Source: Stramonita haemastoma (taxonomy: Eukaryota; Mollusca; Gastropoda; Neogastropoda; Muricidae). From it: a stretch of 15,000 nt of DNA. The DNA lies in the NCBI GenBank assembly GCA_030674155.1, contig CM060329.1, forward strand, positions 15,095,383-15,110,382, given 5' to 3'. Under the pieces are notes generated by a model. It was not told where the DNA came from and searched no databases. It saw nothing but the letters and a program-made list of their open reading frames with translations. Shown here piece by piece: positions 8,993 to 15,000 of this stretch (positions within the stretch are counted from its first letter, which is position 1; each line of letters begins with the position of its first letter). The position numbers were made by a program, and so were the translations under genes.

Positions 8993-9622
8993 CTATGACA
9001 CATCTCCACAAACTGATTGTTCTTTAGCAGCTTGGCCAGCTGTTGTTATTTCTTTTAGTGCACTGGAAAGATTGTCCATTCTATTGCAAAACTGCTCATC
9101 AAACTTCTTTGGTCGGTCCATAATAACCCCATGATAACCCCAATCGTAATTTCTGCTGTCTCACACATCTGCCCTTCAACAGATTCACCTGAATATTCTG
9201 CCACACTCTCTGCACATTCAGAACCAGATATGCTCCCTTCTTCCTCACCATCCACTTTCTCTCTCACACACAACTCTTCCGCACTTACTTCTGCATTATC
9301 ATAAGTGTCACAGGTTTCTTCGTGGTACTCCAGTGTCACTGTCTGTGTATCTGTAACACACTTCGGCATATCAATGCCCACTGGCTGGCTAGGAGACACA
9401 GGCAAGGAAGACTGCCATGGCGCACACGAAAACATGTCGGAGTCAAGACCACTTTGGAAATCTTCATTTTCACGGAAATCATTTTCACGGAAATCATTTT
9501 CACGGAAATCTTCATTTTCACGGTCAGCATTGTAACATAGGCTAGGTGGAGTTGGCGTAAACAGGTTCGAGGGAGAGTCCACGTGCTTGCTTTTCACGAT
9601 TTGTGCGGAATATTTCGGCGGG
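8993..9622 (-). pseudogene. Acidic, frame-broken coding fragment of unknown family
   Basis: The - strand is open from the GA/TC array at about 9,622 without an ATG near its start (first Met is far downstream), then reads about 160 residues that are Glu/Asp/Ser-rich with a short RENDF-type repeat. Around 9,120-9,141 an 11-bp unit (ATAATAACCCC / ATGATAACCCC on +) is tandemly duplicated. After it the frame runs through hydrophobic, unlikely sequence to a stop at 9,055. The alternative frame entered if only one unit were present continues as hydrophilic, helix-prone sequence to a TAG at 8,993. This looks like a duplication-caused frameshift. A Y-type end with AATAAA lies about 230 bp further on, so the fragment is probably the ORF of a 5'-truncated non-autonomous element. 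A terminal exon of a host gene is the main alternative. I do not recognise the family. Confidence 0.5.
9466..9528. repeat. 15-bp minisatellite, about four units
   Basis: ATTTTCACGGAAATC occurs three times exactly in tandem (9,466-9,480, 9,481-9,495, 9,496-9,510), then after a TTC insertion a fourth, diverged unit at 9,514-9,528. Unit length and the insertion are multiples of three, so the - strand frame is kept and encodes RENDF/RENEDF repeats. Confidence 0.93.
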
Positions 9623-9626
<4 letters not shown>

Positions 9627-9684
<58 letters not shown>

Positions 9685-9760
9685 GACACAGAGACACAGA
9701 GAGAGAGACAGAGACAGACCGACAGACTAAACAGACAGACAGACCGACAGACAGACAGAC
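9627..9760. repeat. GA / CAGA compound microsatellite
   Basis: (GA)n at about 9,627-9,660, then (CAGA)n to about 9,682, then mixed GACA, GAGACA and GACC words to about 9,760. Less regular GA-rich sequence continues to about 9,925. Confidence 0.94.
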
Positions 9761-9925
9761 AAGACACAGCATTGCTTACATATCTCAGAGAGAGAAGGAG
9801 AGGGGGCTAGAAAAAGAGAGAGAAAGACTTACAGAGACAGAGACAGTGGGAAACGGAGAGAGTCAGAGACAGACATAGAGAGTATTACTCGCATATCTCT
9901 CAAAGGAAGAAAGGGAGAGAGAGAT

Positions 9926-9933
9926 AGAGATAG

Positions 9934-10030
<97 letters not shown>
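9926..10030. repeat. (GATA)n and (GA)n microsatellite abutting Y1
   Basis: About seven GATA units at about 9,926-9,953, then near-pure (GA)n to 10,030. The right edge meets the ACACTGA tail units of Y1, so on the - strand the order is element end, heptamer tail, (TC)n, (TATC)n. Confidence 0.96.
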
Positions 10031-10032
<2 letters not shown>

Positions 10033-10310
10033 ACTGAACACTGAACACTGAACATTTTTATTGTACTTCGGCCTTGGGCCACAATACAAGTGAAAGGGGC
10101 GAAGGGGAGTGTAATAAATAAATGAAAAAACTTCAATCAATTGTCTAGAAATACAACACATTGAAATACATAACATACAACGAGGAGCCTCATCGTTTAC
10201 ATCCTCCTCACACAGTCATGACTTAGATAATCATCATTATCGGAGATTCGATCCAAACATTCATCCATATTATCTTCATCGCCTTCAGCATCATTGTTTA
10301 TGCATCATGC
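10030..10310 (-). mobile_element. Retroelement 3' end, family Y copy 1 (probable LINE 3' UTR)
   Basis: On the - strand: a CCCCTTCGCCCC block, then a perfect two-part hairpin at 10,059-10,086 (outer TATTGT/ACAATA, inner GGCC-CAA-GGCC, with a 5-base bulge), AATAAA at 10,057-10,062 overlapping its 3' arm, then three to four TCAGTGT heptamers and (TC)n. It lies on the same strand as, and downstream of, the LINE ORF that stops at 10,880, with no other element end in between, so it is probably the true 3' end of that LINE. A short acidic frame precedes it at about 10,200-10,300 but may be chance. Confidence 0.72.
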
Positions 10311-10323
10311 TAACATTCATGCG

Positions 10324-10580
10324 GGCTGCCGCTGTAGTCTAGTGGTCAGGGCGCCGGACTCGCAATCCAAAGGTTGCGGGTTCGATCCCAGCCCTCGGCC
10401 ACGGCGCTGCGCCCCGGGAAAAGGCACCCCTGCAATAGACCGGCGTCCCACCCAGGGGGGAGCCCACGACCCCCAGTCGCCCATCGACACAGACGCCCAT
10501 CGACACAGAAACCGGGACAAGCACCGGCCCGATGAGCCCCAGGCTCCGGACAGACCCTAATTTTTTTTTTTTTTTTTAAA
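10324..10580 (+). mobile_element. tRNA-derived SINE with T-run tail
   Basis: GC-rich unit of about 255 bp in an AT-rich setting. The 5' part is tRNA-like: A-box match TAGTCTAGTGG at 10,335-10,345, a 7-base anticodon-type loop CTCGCAA (reads as Ala-CGC), and B-box GGTTCGATCCC at 10,379-10,389, with 5 of 7 acceptor positions still able to pair and no 3' CCA. The body has an exact 16-bp tandem duplication (10,478-10,509) and ends in 17 T plus AAA. Flanks CTAACATTCATGCG (10,310-10,323) and CTAGCATTCATACG (10,581-10,594) match at 12 of 14 bases and look like an aged target-site duplication. It is nested in the probable LINE 3' UTR in opposite orientation. Confidence 0.85.
10335..10389 (+). promoter_or_regulatory. 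Internal RNA polymerase III promoter (A and B boxes) of the SINE
   Basis: A-box-like TAGTCTAGTGG fits TRGYNNARNNG at every fixed position. The B-box GGTTCGATCC is a perfect tRNA-type match, and the spacing is tRNA-like. The terminal T17 tract of the SINE would act as a strong Pol III terminator on this strand, so a SINE transcript could be defined wholly within the element. Confidence 0.8.
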
Positions 10581-10699
10581 CTAGCATTCATACGAGTAAA
10601 ATATCGTTCACTTCTCAAATGTACATCATTATAGACATAATACTATGAATACTAGTAATACGCTGCTTTCCAGCATTCTTTGCTTTATCAATGCAAAAC

Positions 10700-10797
10700 T
10701 CACACATAAACATGCCCACACACCCACACACACGCACCCATATCCACACGCACGCACGCACACGCACGCACGCACGCACGCACACACACATACACTT
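10700..10797. repeat. CA / GCAC microsatellite within the probable LINE 3' UTR
   Basis: Degenerate (CA)n with CCCA words on the left, then GCAC units at about 10,748-10,783, then short (CA)n. It lies between the LINE stop codon and the SINE insertion. If the LINE 3' UTR assignment is right, this array expanded inside the element. Confidence 0.9.
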
Positions 10798-10879
10798 TTA
10801 AGCATTTCAAAAGCAAATCTTAACACCATGGAGACATCTTTACCCTGAAATAAATCGTCAAGACAAATCAAATCCAACA

Positions 10880-13800
10880 TTAGATTCCAGACAGCTCTTT
10901 TTTCCTTTTGTTCATGGAGTGAAAAATATATCTTGAGACACCGTGCATTTGTTTAATATTAGACACTCCTAACAACATGTGGATTGGGGTTCTAGCTAAA
11001 TCCCCAAGAAACTTATTTCTTAGATCAGAATATGCAGGACATACAAACAAAAAGTGCTGTTCATCTTCCTTTACTGATTTGCACAATGGACATGATCTCT
11101 TCTGAGGAACATTGCTATATCGATGTACATTTGCATTAATAGGTAAAACATTAAACCTGGCTTGTGAGATGGCAACTCTAAAACAGTACGTATCCATGTC
11201 TGACACATATTTTTCTTTTTCAAAAATTGTTTTAAATGATCTGTAGTTATCATATCTGTCACGGTCTCTTATAGTGCCAGACCATTCTTGTATGTATAAA
11301 TCAACAAGTCTCTGCTTAAATAGCCTTAGAAAAACTTTAACCTGACCAACACCCTGCTGCATCCAAACAAAACTAAATCCTGTCTCACATAAAATTTCCC
11401 TAATTTTCGACACCCAACAATCTTTACCTGCCTTGTCCAATTCCAATAACATCTGATAAGCTGTATGTGGTAGTCGTTCATTTTTCATTTGTAATAATCT
11501 AAACCAAAACCTTAAGACTGACACACAAGAATTAACATGAAGAGGAAATCTTCCCAAATCACCATAAACCATGCAGTTTGGTGTTCTAACTGGGACACCT
11601 AAAAATCTCTTGCAAGCCATACAATGAACTTTTTCAATATGATCTAATTTAGTTAAACCCCATATTTCGGATGCATACAGCAGAACTGGTTGAACTTTAA
11701 CGTCAAAAATCTTAAAATATGTTTTCGCAGTCATTTCCTTGTATTTTTGAAAAGCCTTATTTAACTGGACTACTGCTTTCTTACCCTTAGCTGCTAAACG
11801 TTCGGTACCTCTTTTCATACTTATCATTGTAGTAAATTGGAATCCCAAATAACAGTAACTATTCACAACCTCTAGTTTTTTACCACCAAAAAACCAATGC
11901 TCATGTTGTCCTAAATACCCCCCTTTTCTAAACACCATCACTTTTGTTTTCTCAGCATTCACATTTAATTTCATGTCATTGCAACAGCTCTGCAGGATAT
12001 TTAATTGGTTTTGTAAGCCATGTACTGTTGTTGATAATAAAGCTACATCATCTGCAAAGAGTAAAATAAACAATTCCATAATATCAGGCAAAACTTGTAT
12101 ACCATGTCTTCCTTTCACATTCATGTGATCAGCAAGCTGATTAATAAAAACAGAAAATAAAGTCGGACTTAAAACACAACCTTGTCTCACACCAATAGGG
12201 CATTCAAAATATTCAGAAAGTTCACAATTTGCACGTACGCAAGAGACTAAAGAAAAATACATTGCTTTTAAAGAGGCTAGAAACTTTCCATTCACACCTT
12301 GGTTTCTCATGCATTTAAGAAGTTTGTCATGGTGTACAGAATCGAACGCTTTTTTAAAATCAACAAATGCCACATACAATTTTCTGCGTTTCTTCATCAT
12401 ACATTTTTGAACAACTGCATATAAATTAAATATTTGATCTACTGTTGAATAGCCCCTACGAAAACCTGCTTGACTCTCAGAAATCATATTATTGTCTTCT
12501 AGCCAGTTATACAGTCTTGCATTTAATATAGTTGTATAGCATTTTGAAATGATACTTAATAATGACACACCTCTGTAATTATCTGTAATATTAGGATCTC
12601 CTTTCTTATAAATAGGTATAATTATGGCTTTTGACCAGTCTTTGGGATATATGCCTAAAGTAAAAATAGTGTTGAAAAATTTTACCAAAAACTCTGTAAC
12701 ATCTTTACCACCATTTTTCAACATTTCAGCTGATATGTTGTCAATGCCACTGGATTTTCCTACTTTCAGCTTTGAAATTGCTTGTGTTACTTCAGTTTCA
12801 GATATATCTTGATTCAAAATATGATCAGTTTCTTCCTTTAAATCAATATTGAAATCATTACCTTCCGTGTTATCGTCAGTGTTCTGAAAAACGTTTTTGA
12901 AATGATTATACCAATCTTCAGTATTAATATTGTTGTAAGTTACTGTACGATTACTACAACCCATGCTCCTTACTTCTTTCCAGAAATGCGAAGAATTTGA
13001 AATGTTATTTGCTAAAGATTCTGTTTTCTGTCTTCTGTAACCTTGTTTTTTTGTCTTTAGCAAGCGTCTGTAAATTTTCCTTTTCTCAACATAAATTAGT
13101 CTGTCCTCTTCATTTCTGGTTTTTCTGAAATTGTTTAGTTTTGATCTACTTTCTTTCTTCGCAACTTCACATTCATCATCAAACCATTCACTCTTTTTAC
13201 TTTTATGCTGAGACAACTTTTTCAACATGCATATGCTAGCTTCTTTTAAACTTTCAACAAATATGACTAAAGCCTCTTCTATATTACTTTCTATCGTACT
13301 TGTGGCCATTGCGAACTTATTCTGTATGGCAACAGTGTTTAATGCCCTAAGAAAGTCATCTTTCTTACTCTCATTCCATATAAGTTTGTCATAAGATTCT
13401 TTACTTTTAGATGACTGATTGTGCAACTTATCTGAAGTCTTGTTAGCAGTTTTTATCTTCATACAAACAGGAAGATAGTCAGATTCTGTTAAACTATCCA
13501 CAACCAAAGAAAGTATTTGAACAGATGCTAATAGTTCCAGAGAGGCAATAAAATAATCTACTGTACTTGAACCAGAAGATGCTATGAACGTATAACTACC
13601 ATCAAAGTCTGGATTGCAAAGTCCATTCAAAATAACACAGTCAAACATATTACATAACTCAATTAGCTGATTACCAAACACATTTGTTTCTGAATCATGT
13701 GATTTTCTAGGCAATTGAAGATTGGAGAAAGAATACATATTTTCAAAATCATCAAAATCATCCCCCAAATTGTAGTTATTGCTAGCTGTTCGAGCATTAA

Positions 13801-14377
13801 AATCCCCTGTTAACATCAAATTAAAATCATCACATGAACTTTGAAGCTCAAGCAAACACTGTTCAAGATCTTCCATGCCATACACACCTTGTTTTGTTTT
13901 CCAGAATACAGAGTCACAAGGAGGAATATATGTACAAACCAACATTATATCTTTGTTAGTACCCAATAAATCTCTGTGCAACTTTACAACAATAGTATTA
14001 TCATATTGAATCTCAATTTTTTCCACAAAAGTCTCAATGGATTTTTTGACCAAAAGAATCACCCCTCCTGAATATCTGCCTTGATGAGACAGTTTTTTAG
14101 CCCCTGAAACAAACATGACATAATCCCTAAAAATAGGGAAATCAACATCTGATGCAACAAAAGTTTCTGTTAGACAAATTATATCAAATCTAAGCAAAAA
14201 GCTAACAAAATCTCTGTTGTCAATTTTAGGCAAAAGACCGTTAACATTATAATTTAGAAAATTTATTCCAGAAGTATCTACACCTTGATTGGGATCAGCT
14301 CCTACACCTTTTCTATTAGATGCAGCTGCAGAAACCTTCTGCCACTGACAGTGAGCTTCTCTGGCCCGGCCGAGTCC
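10880..14377 (-). CDS. LINE ORF2: APE-type endonuclease and reverse transcriptase
   Basis: 1,165 codons from the codon after an upstream TAG to TAA at 10,880-10,882; it nicks target DNA and copies the element's RNA at the nick. Numbered from the first codon: endonuclease motifs NYNVNGL (about 42-48), LTET (69-72), TYIPP (149-153), LTGDFNAR (189-196), GSYTF, VDYFIAS (273-279) and SDYLPV (299-304), where the family usually has SDH. RT: PIYKKGD, NYRGVSLLS, QAGFRRGYST, motif A FVDFKKAFD (671-679), motif B GVRQGCVLSPTLF, motif C FADD (774-777), then YLGF. Near the C-terminus CPLC...H....C (CX2CX8HX4C, about 1,096-1,113) is a zinc knuckle. There is no ATG before codon 88, past two endonuclease motifs, so independent AUG initiation cannot give a whole endonuclease. 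Readthrough, non-AUG start or a nonsense mutation are the options. Confidence 0.95.
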   Translation of the reverse strand, partial: GLGRAREAHCQWQKVSAAASNRKGVGADPNQGVDTSGINFLNYNVNGLLPKIDNRDFVSFLLRFDIICLTETFVASDVDFPIFRDYVMFVSGAKKLSHQGRYSGGVILLVKKSIETFVEKIEIQYDNTIVVKLHRDLLGTNKDIMLVCTYIPPCDSVFWKTKQGVYGMEDLEQCLLELQSSCDDFNLMLTGDFNARTASNNYNLGDDFDDFENMYSFSNLQLPRKSHDSETNVFGNQLIELCNMFDCVILNGLCNPDFDGSYTFIASSGSSTVDYFIASLELLASVQILSLVVDSLTESDYLPVCMKIKTANKTSDKLHNQSSKSKESYDKLIWNESKKDDFLRALNTVAIQNKFAMATSTIESNIEEALVIFVESLKEASICMLKKLSQHKSKKSEWFDDECEVAKKESRSKLNNFRKTRNEEDRLIYVEKRKIYRRLLKTKKQGYRRQKTESLANNISNSSHFWKEVRSMGCSNRTVTYNNINTEDWYNHFKNVFQNTDDNTEGNDFNIDLKEETDHILNQDISETEVTQAISKLKVGKSSGIDNISAEMLKNGGKDVTEFLVKFFNTIFTLGIYPKDWSKAIIIPIYKKGDPNITDNYRGVSLLSIISKCYTTILNARLYNWLEDNNMISESQAGFRRGYSTVDQIFNLYAVVQKCMMKKRRKLYVAFVDFKKAFDSVHHDKLLKCMRNQGVNGKFLASLKAMYFSLVSCVRANCELSEYFECPIGVRQGCVLSPTLFSVFINQLADHMNVKGRHGIQVLPDIMELFILLFADDVALLSTTVHGLQNQLNILQSCCNDMKLNVNAEKTKVMVFRKGGYLGQHEHWFFGGKKLEVVNSYCYLGFQFTTMISMKRGTERLAAKGKKAVVQLNKAFQKYKEMTAKTYFKIFDVKVQPVLLYASEIWGLTKLDHIEKVHCMACKRFLGVPVRTPNCMVYGDLGRFPLHVNSCVSVLRFWFRLLQMKNERLPHTAYQMLLELDKAGKDCWVSKIREILCETGFSFVWMQQGVGQVKVFLRLFKQRLVDLYIQEWSGTIRDRDRYDNYRSFKTIFEKEKYVSDMDTYCFRVAISQARFNVLPINANVHRYSNVPQKRSCPLCKSVKEDEQHFLFVCPAYSDLRNKFLGDLARTPIHMLLGVSNIKQMHGVSRYIFHSMNKRKKELSGI

Positions 14378-14380
14378 CTA
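14378..14380 (-). other. Single in-frame TAG between ORF1-like and ORF2
   Basis: The codon string is GAA-TAG-GGA-CTC. Both sides are open in the same phase: 206 codons upstream within the window and 1,165 codons downstream. It could be a CAG-to-TAG nonsense change in a once-continuous frame, or a programmed readthrough or re-initiation site. Confidence 0.9.
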
Positions 14381-15000
14381 TTCTGATATGCGTGGGCTTT
14401 CATCAGTTTTAGATCTAGCTGTTGACCTTGGGGTCAAGTCTTTGTTGGTTTTTCTGTCACCAGATTGTAGTCTGTCAAAAGACTCGGTGATACTACTTTG
14501 ACTGCCTGACCTTGGTGGCACTTTACGGCAGCTTTGCTTTGTCTGACTTACTTGAGAGGCAGTACGCCTTGGCCGAACAGCCTGCTTTGTGCTTATAGAC
14601 TGTCTGGTCTGCCTGCCTCTCTGTTTCTGTGGTGGGTCAACATTCAAAGAACTCACCAGTTGACCTGCAATGCATGTATCATCTTTCCTGCTAGGACTTT
14701 TAACACTAGGGTAAGTTTTGCTTTGCACGTGACCCTCTGTTTTTCCTGCTTTACTGTCAGTGCATTTGTCATCACCTGTTTTGACATTCTCTAATTCACT
14801 AACTATTGATTCGGGCATCAATGTTCTATTGTTTGCAGTCATAGTGCTATAGTCAGTTCTTTCATAGTCTCTGTTTCTTTCTCTGTCAAGTCTATTATCA
14901 GTTGCTTTGTCAGATAAGTCATCATTCTCTGTTTTGTCAAGTAAGTCATCCTCGTCTTCAATCTCGGCTTCATCAATATTACCATCATCGGTGACTTCCT
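14378..15000 (-). CDS. LINE ORF1-like protein, C-terminal part (runs off window)
   Basis: Open for 206 codons from the right edge to TAG at 14,378-14,380, in the same frame as ORF2. The visible part starts with a strongly acidic stretch rich in Asp and Glu (about 14,920-14,998), then a mixed-charge Arg/Asp segment (about 14,850-14,890), then a long Ser/Thr/Lys/Arg-rich region with many RS, RQ and SK words (about 14,384-14,840). The first visible ATG is at 14,840-14,842, but the frame is open well upstream, so that ATG need not be the start. No zinc knuckle, RRM or esterase motif is visible in this part. Low complexity and basic charge would suit an RNA-binding ORF1 tail. It could equally be the N-terminal region of a single fused polyprotein interrupted by one stop. 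Confidence 0.75.
   Translation of the reverse strand, partial: EVTDDGNIDEAEIEDEDDLLDKTENDDLSDKATDNRLDRERNRDYERTDYSTMTANNRTLMPESIVSELENVKTGDDKCTDSKAGKTEGHVQSKTYPSVKSPSRKDDTCIAGQLVSSLNVDPPQKQRGRQTRQSISTKQAVRPRRTASQVSQTKQSCRKVPPRSGSQSSITESFDRLQSGDRKTNKDLTPRSTARSKTDESPRISE

Larger units (their letters stand above)
10030..15000 (-). mobile_element. Non-LTR retrotransposon (LINE), incomplete at right edge
   Basis: Parts on the - strand: ORF1-like frame (to 14,378), APE-type endonuclease plus reverse transcriptase ORF (14,377 to 10,880), then a probable 3' UTR with hairpin, AATAAA and heptamer tail at about 10,030-10,086. The UTR is interrupted by the SINE. There is an APE endonuclease, an RT with FADD and a CCHC zinc knuckle near the C-terminus, but no RNase H domain. 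This points to the Jockey/CR1 side of the non-LTR tree; the exact clade needs a phylogeny. The element's 5' end lies outside the window. The long ORF is free of frameshifts, so the copy is fairly young. Confidence 0.85.

Noticed and set aside
9466..9528. CRISPR-like array
   Set aside because: The 15-bp units are directly adjacent with no spacers; it is a minisatellite in a eukaryotic-type sequence.
10328..10400. Functional tRNA-Ala gene
   Set aside because: A and B boxes and an Ala-type anticodon loop are present, but acceptor and T stems have mismatches and the unit continues into a SINE body bounded by target-site duplications.
10294..10618. Frames of 60-90 codons on both strands over the SINE
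   Set aside because: GC-rich SINE sequence keeps frames open; no coding role is known for this type of repeat and no motif is visible.
12624..12812. Frames nested inside the LINE ORF2, including the + strand frame here and one at 11,071-11,262 on -
   Set aside because: They overlap the RT ORF in other frames and show no independent features.

Overview
The window looks like non-coding, repeat-dense nuclear DNA of an animal. The support is: many long CT/GA, CA/GT, CATA and C/G mononucleotide runs; a tRNA-derived SINE; several retroelement 3' ends; a long non-LTR retrotransposon; and no operon-like packing or bacterial-type genes. A mollusc, possibly a marine gastropod, is my best guess. It rests on general resemblance of the dispersed repeats and the reverse transcriptase to mollusc elements, and I could not check it. 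I found no host gene that I can support.

Layout. Positions 1-640 are CT/TGTC/GT/GA simple repeats. 640-5,300 is mostly unique, AT-leaning sequence broken by compound microsatellites at 2,281-2,453 and 4,376-5,270, plus one diverged dispersed repeat ('S', copy 1) near 3,369-3,470. From 5,640 to 8,050 microsatellites alternate with short retroelement 3' ends. Three copies of a family I call X lie at about 6,030 (+), 7,142 (-) and 7,945 (+). One end of a family I call Y lies at about 6,893 (-), and a second S copy sits just before the third X end. 8,055-8,740 is unremarkable AT-rich DNA. 8,741-9,622 (-) reads as a truncated element: an acidic, frame-broken coding fragment followed by a Y-type end. 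9,625-10,030 is GA/GACA/GATA repeat.

The right third (about 10,030-15,000, - strand) is dominated by a LINE running off the right edge. It has an open, charged ORF1-like frame (14,378-15,000), one in-frame TAG, an endonuclease/reverse transcriptase ORF of 1,165 codons (10,880-14,377), and a probable 3' UTR reaching a Y-type end at about 10,050. That UTR carries a CA/GCAC microsatellite and a nested SINE at 10,324-10,580.

How the parts fit together. The X and Y ends share one plan: a hairpin (just upstream of AATAAA in X, overlapping it in Y), then AATAAA, then usually two to four copies of a 5-7 bp unit, usually then a (TC)n run on the element's sense strand. That is the expected mark of target-primed retrotransposition in LINE groups whose 3' end is recognised by the reverse transcriptase. 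It also suggests that much of the microsatellite content here was seeded by retroelement tails. The LINE itself looks only mildly decayed: its RT motifs are intact, but the expected final catalytic His of the endonuclease is Tyr, and a UAG splits the two frames.
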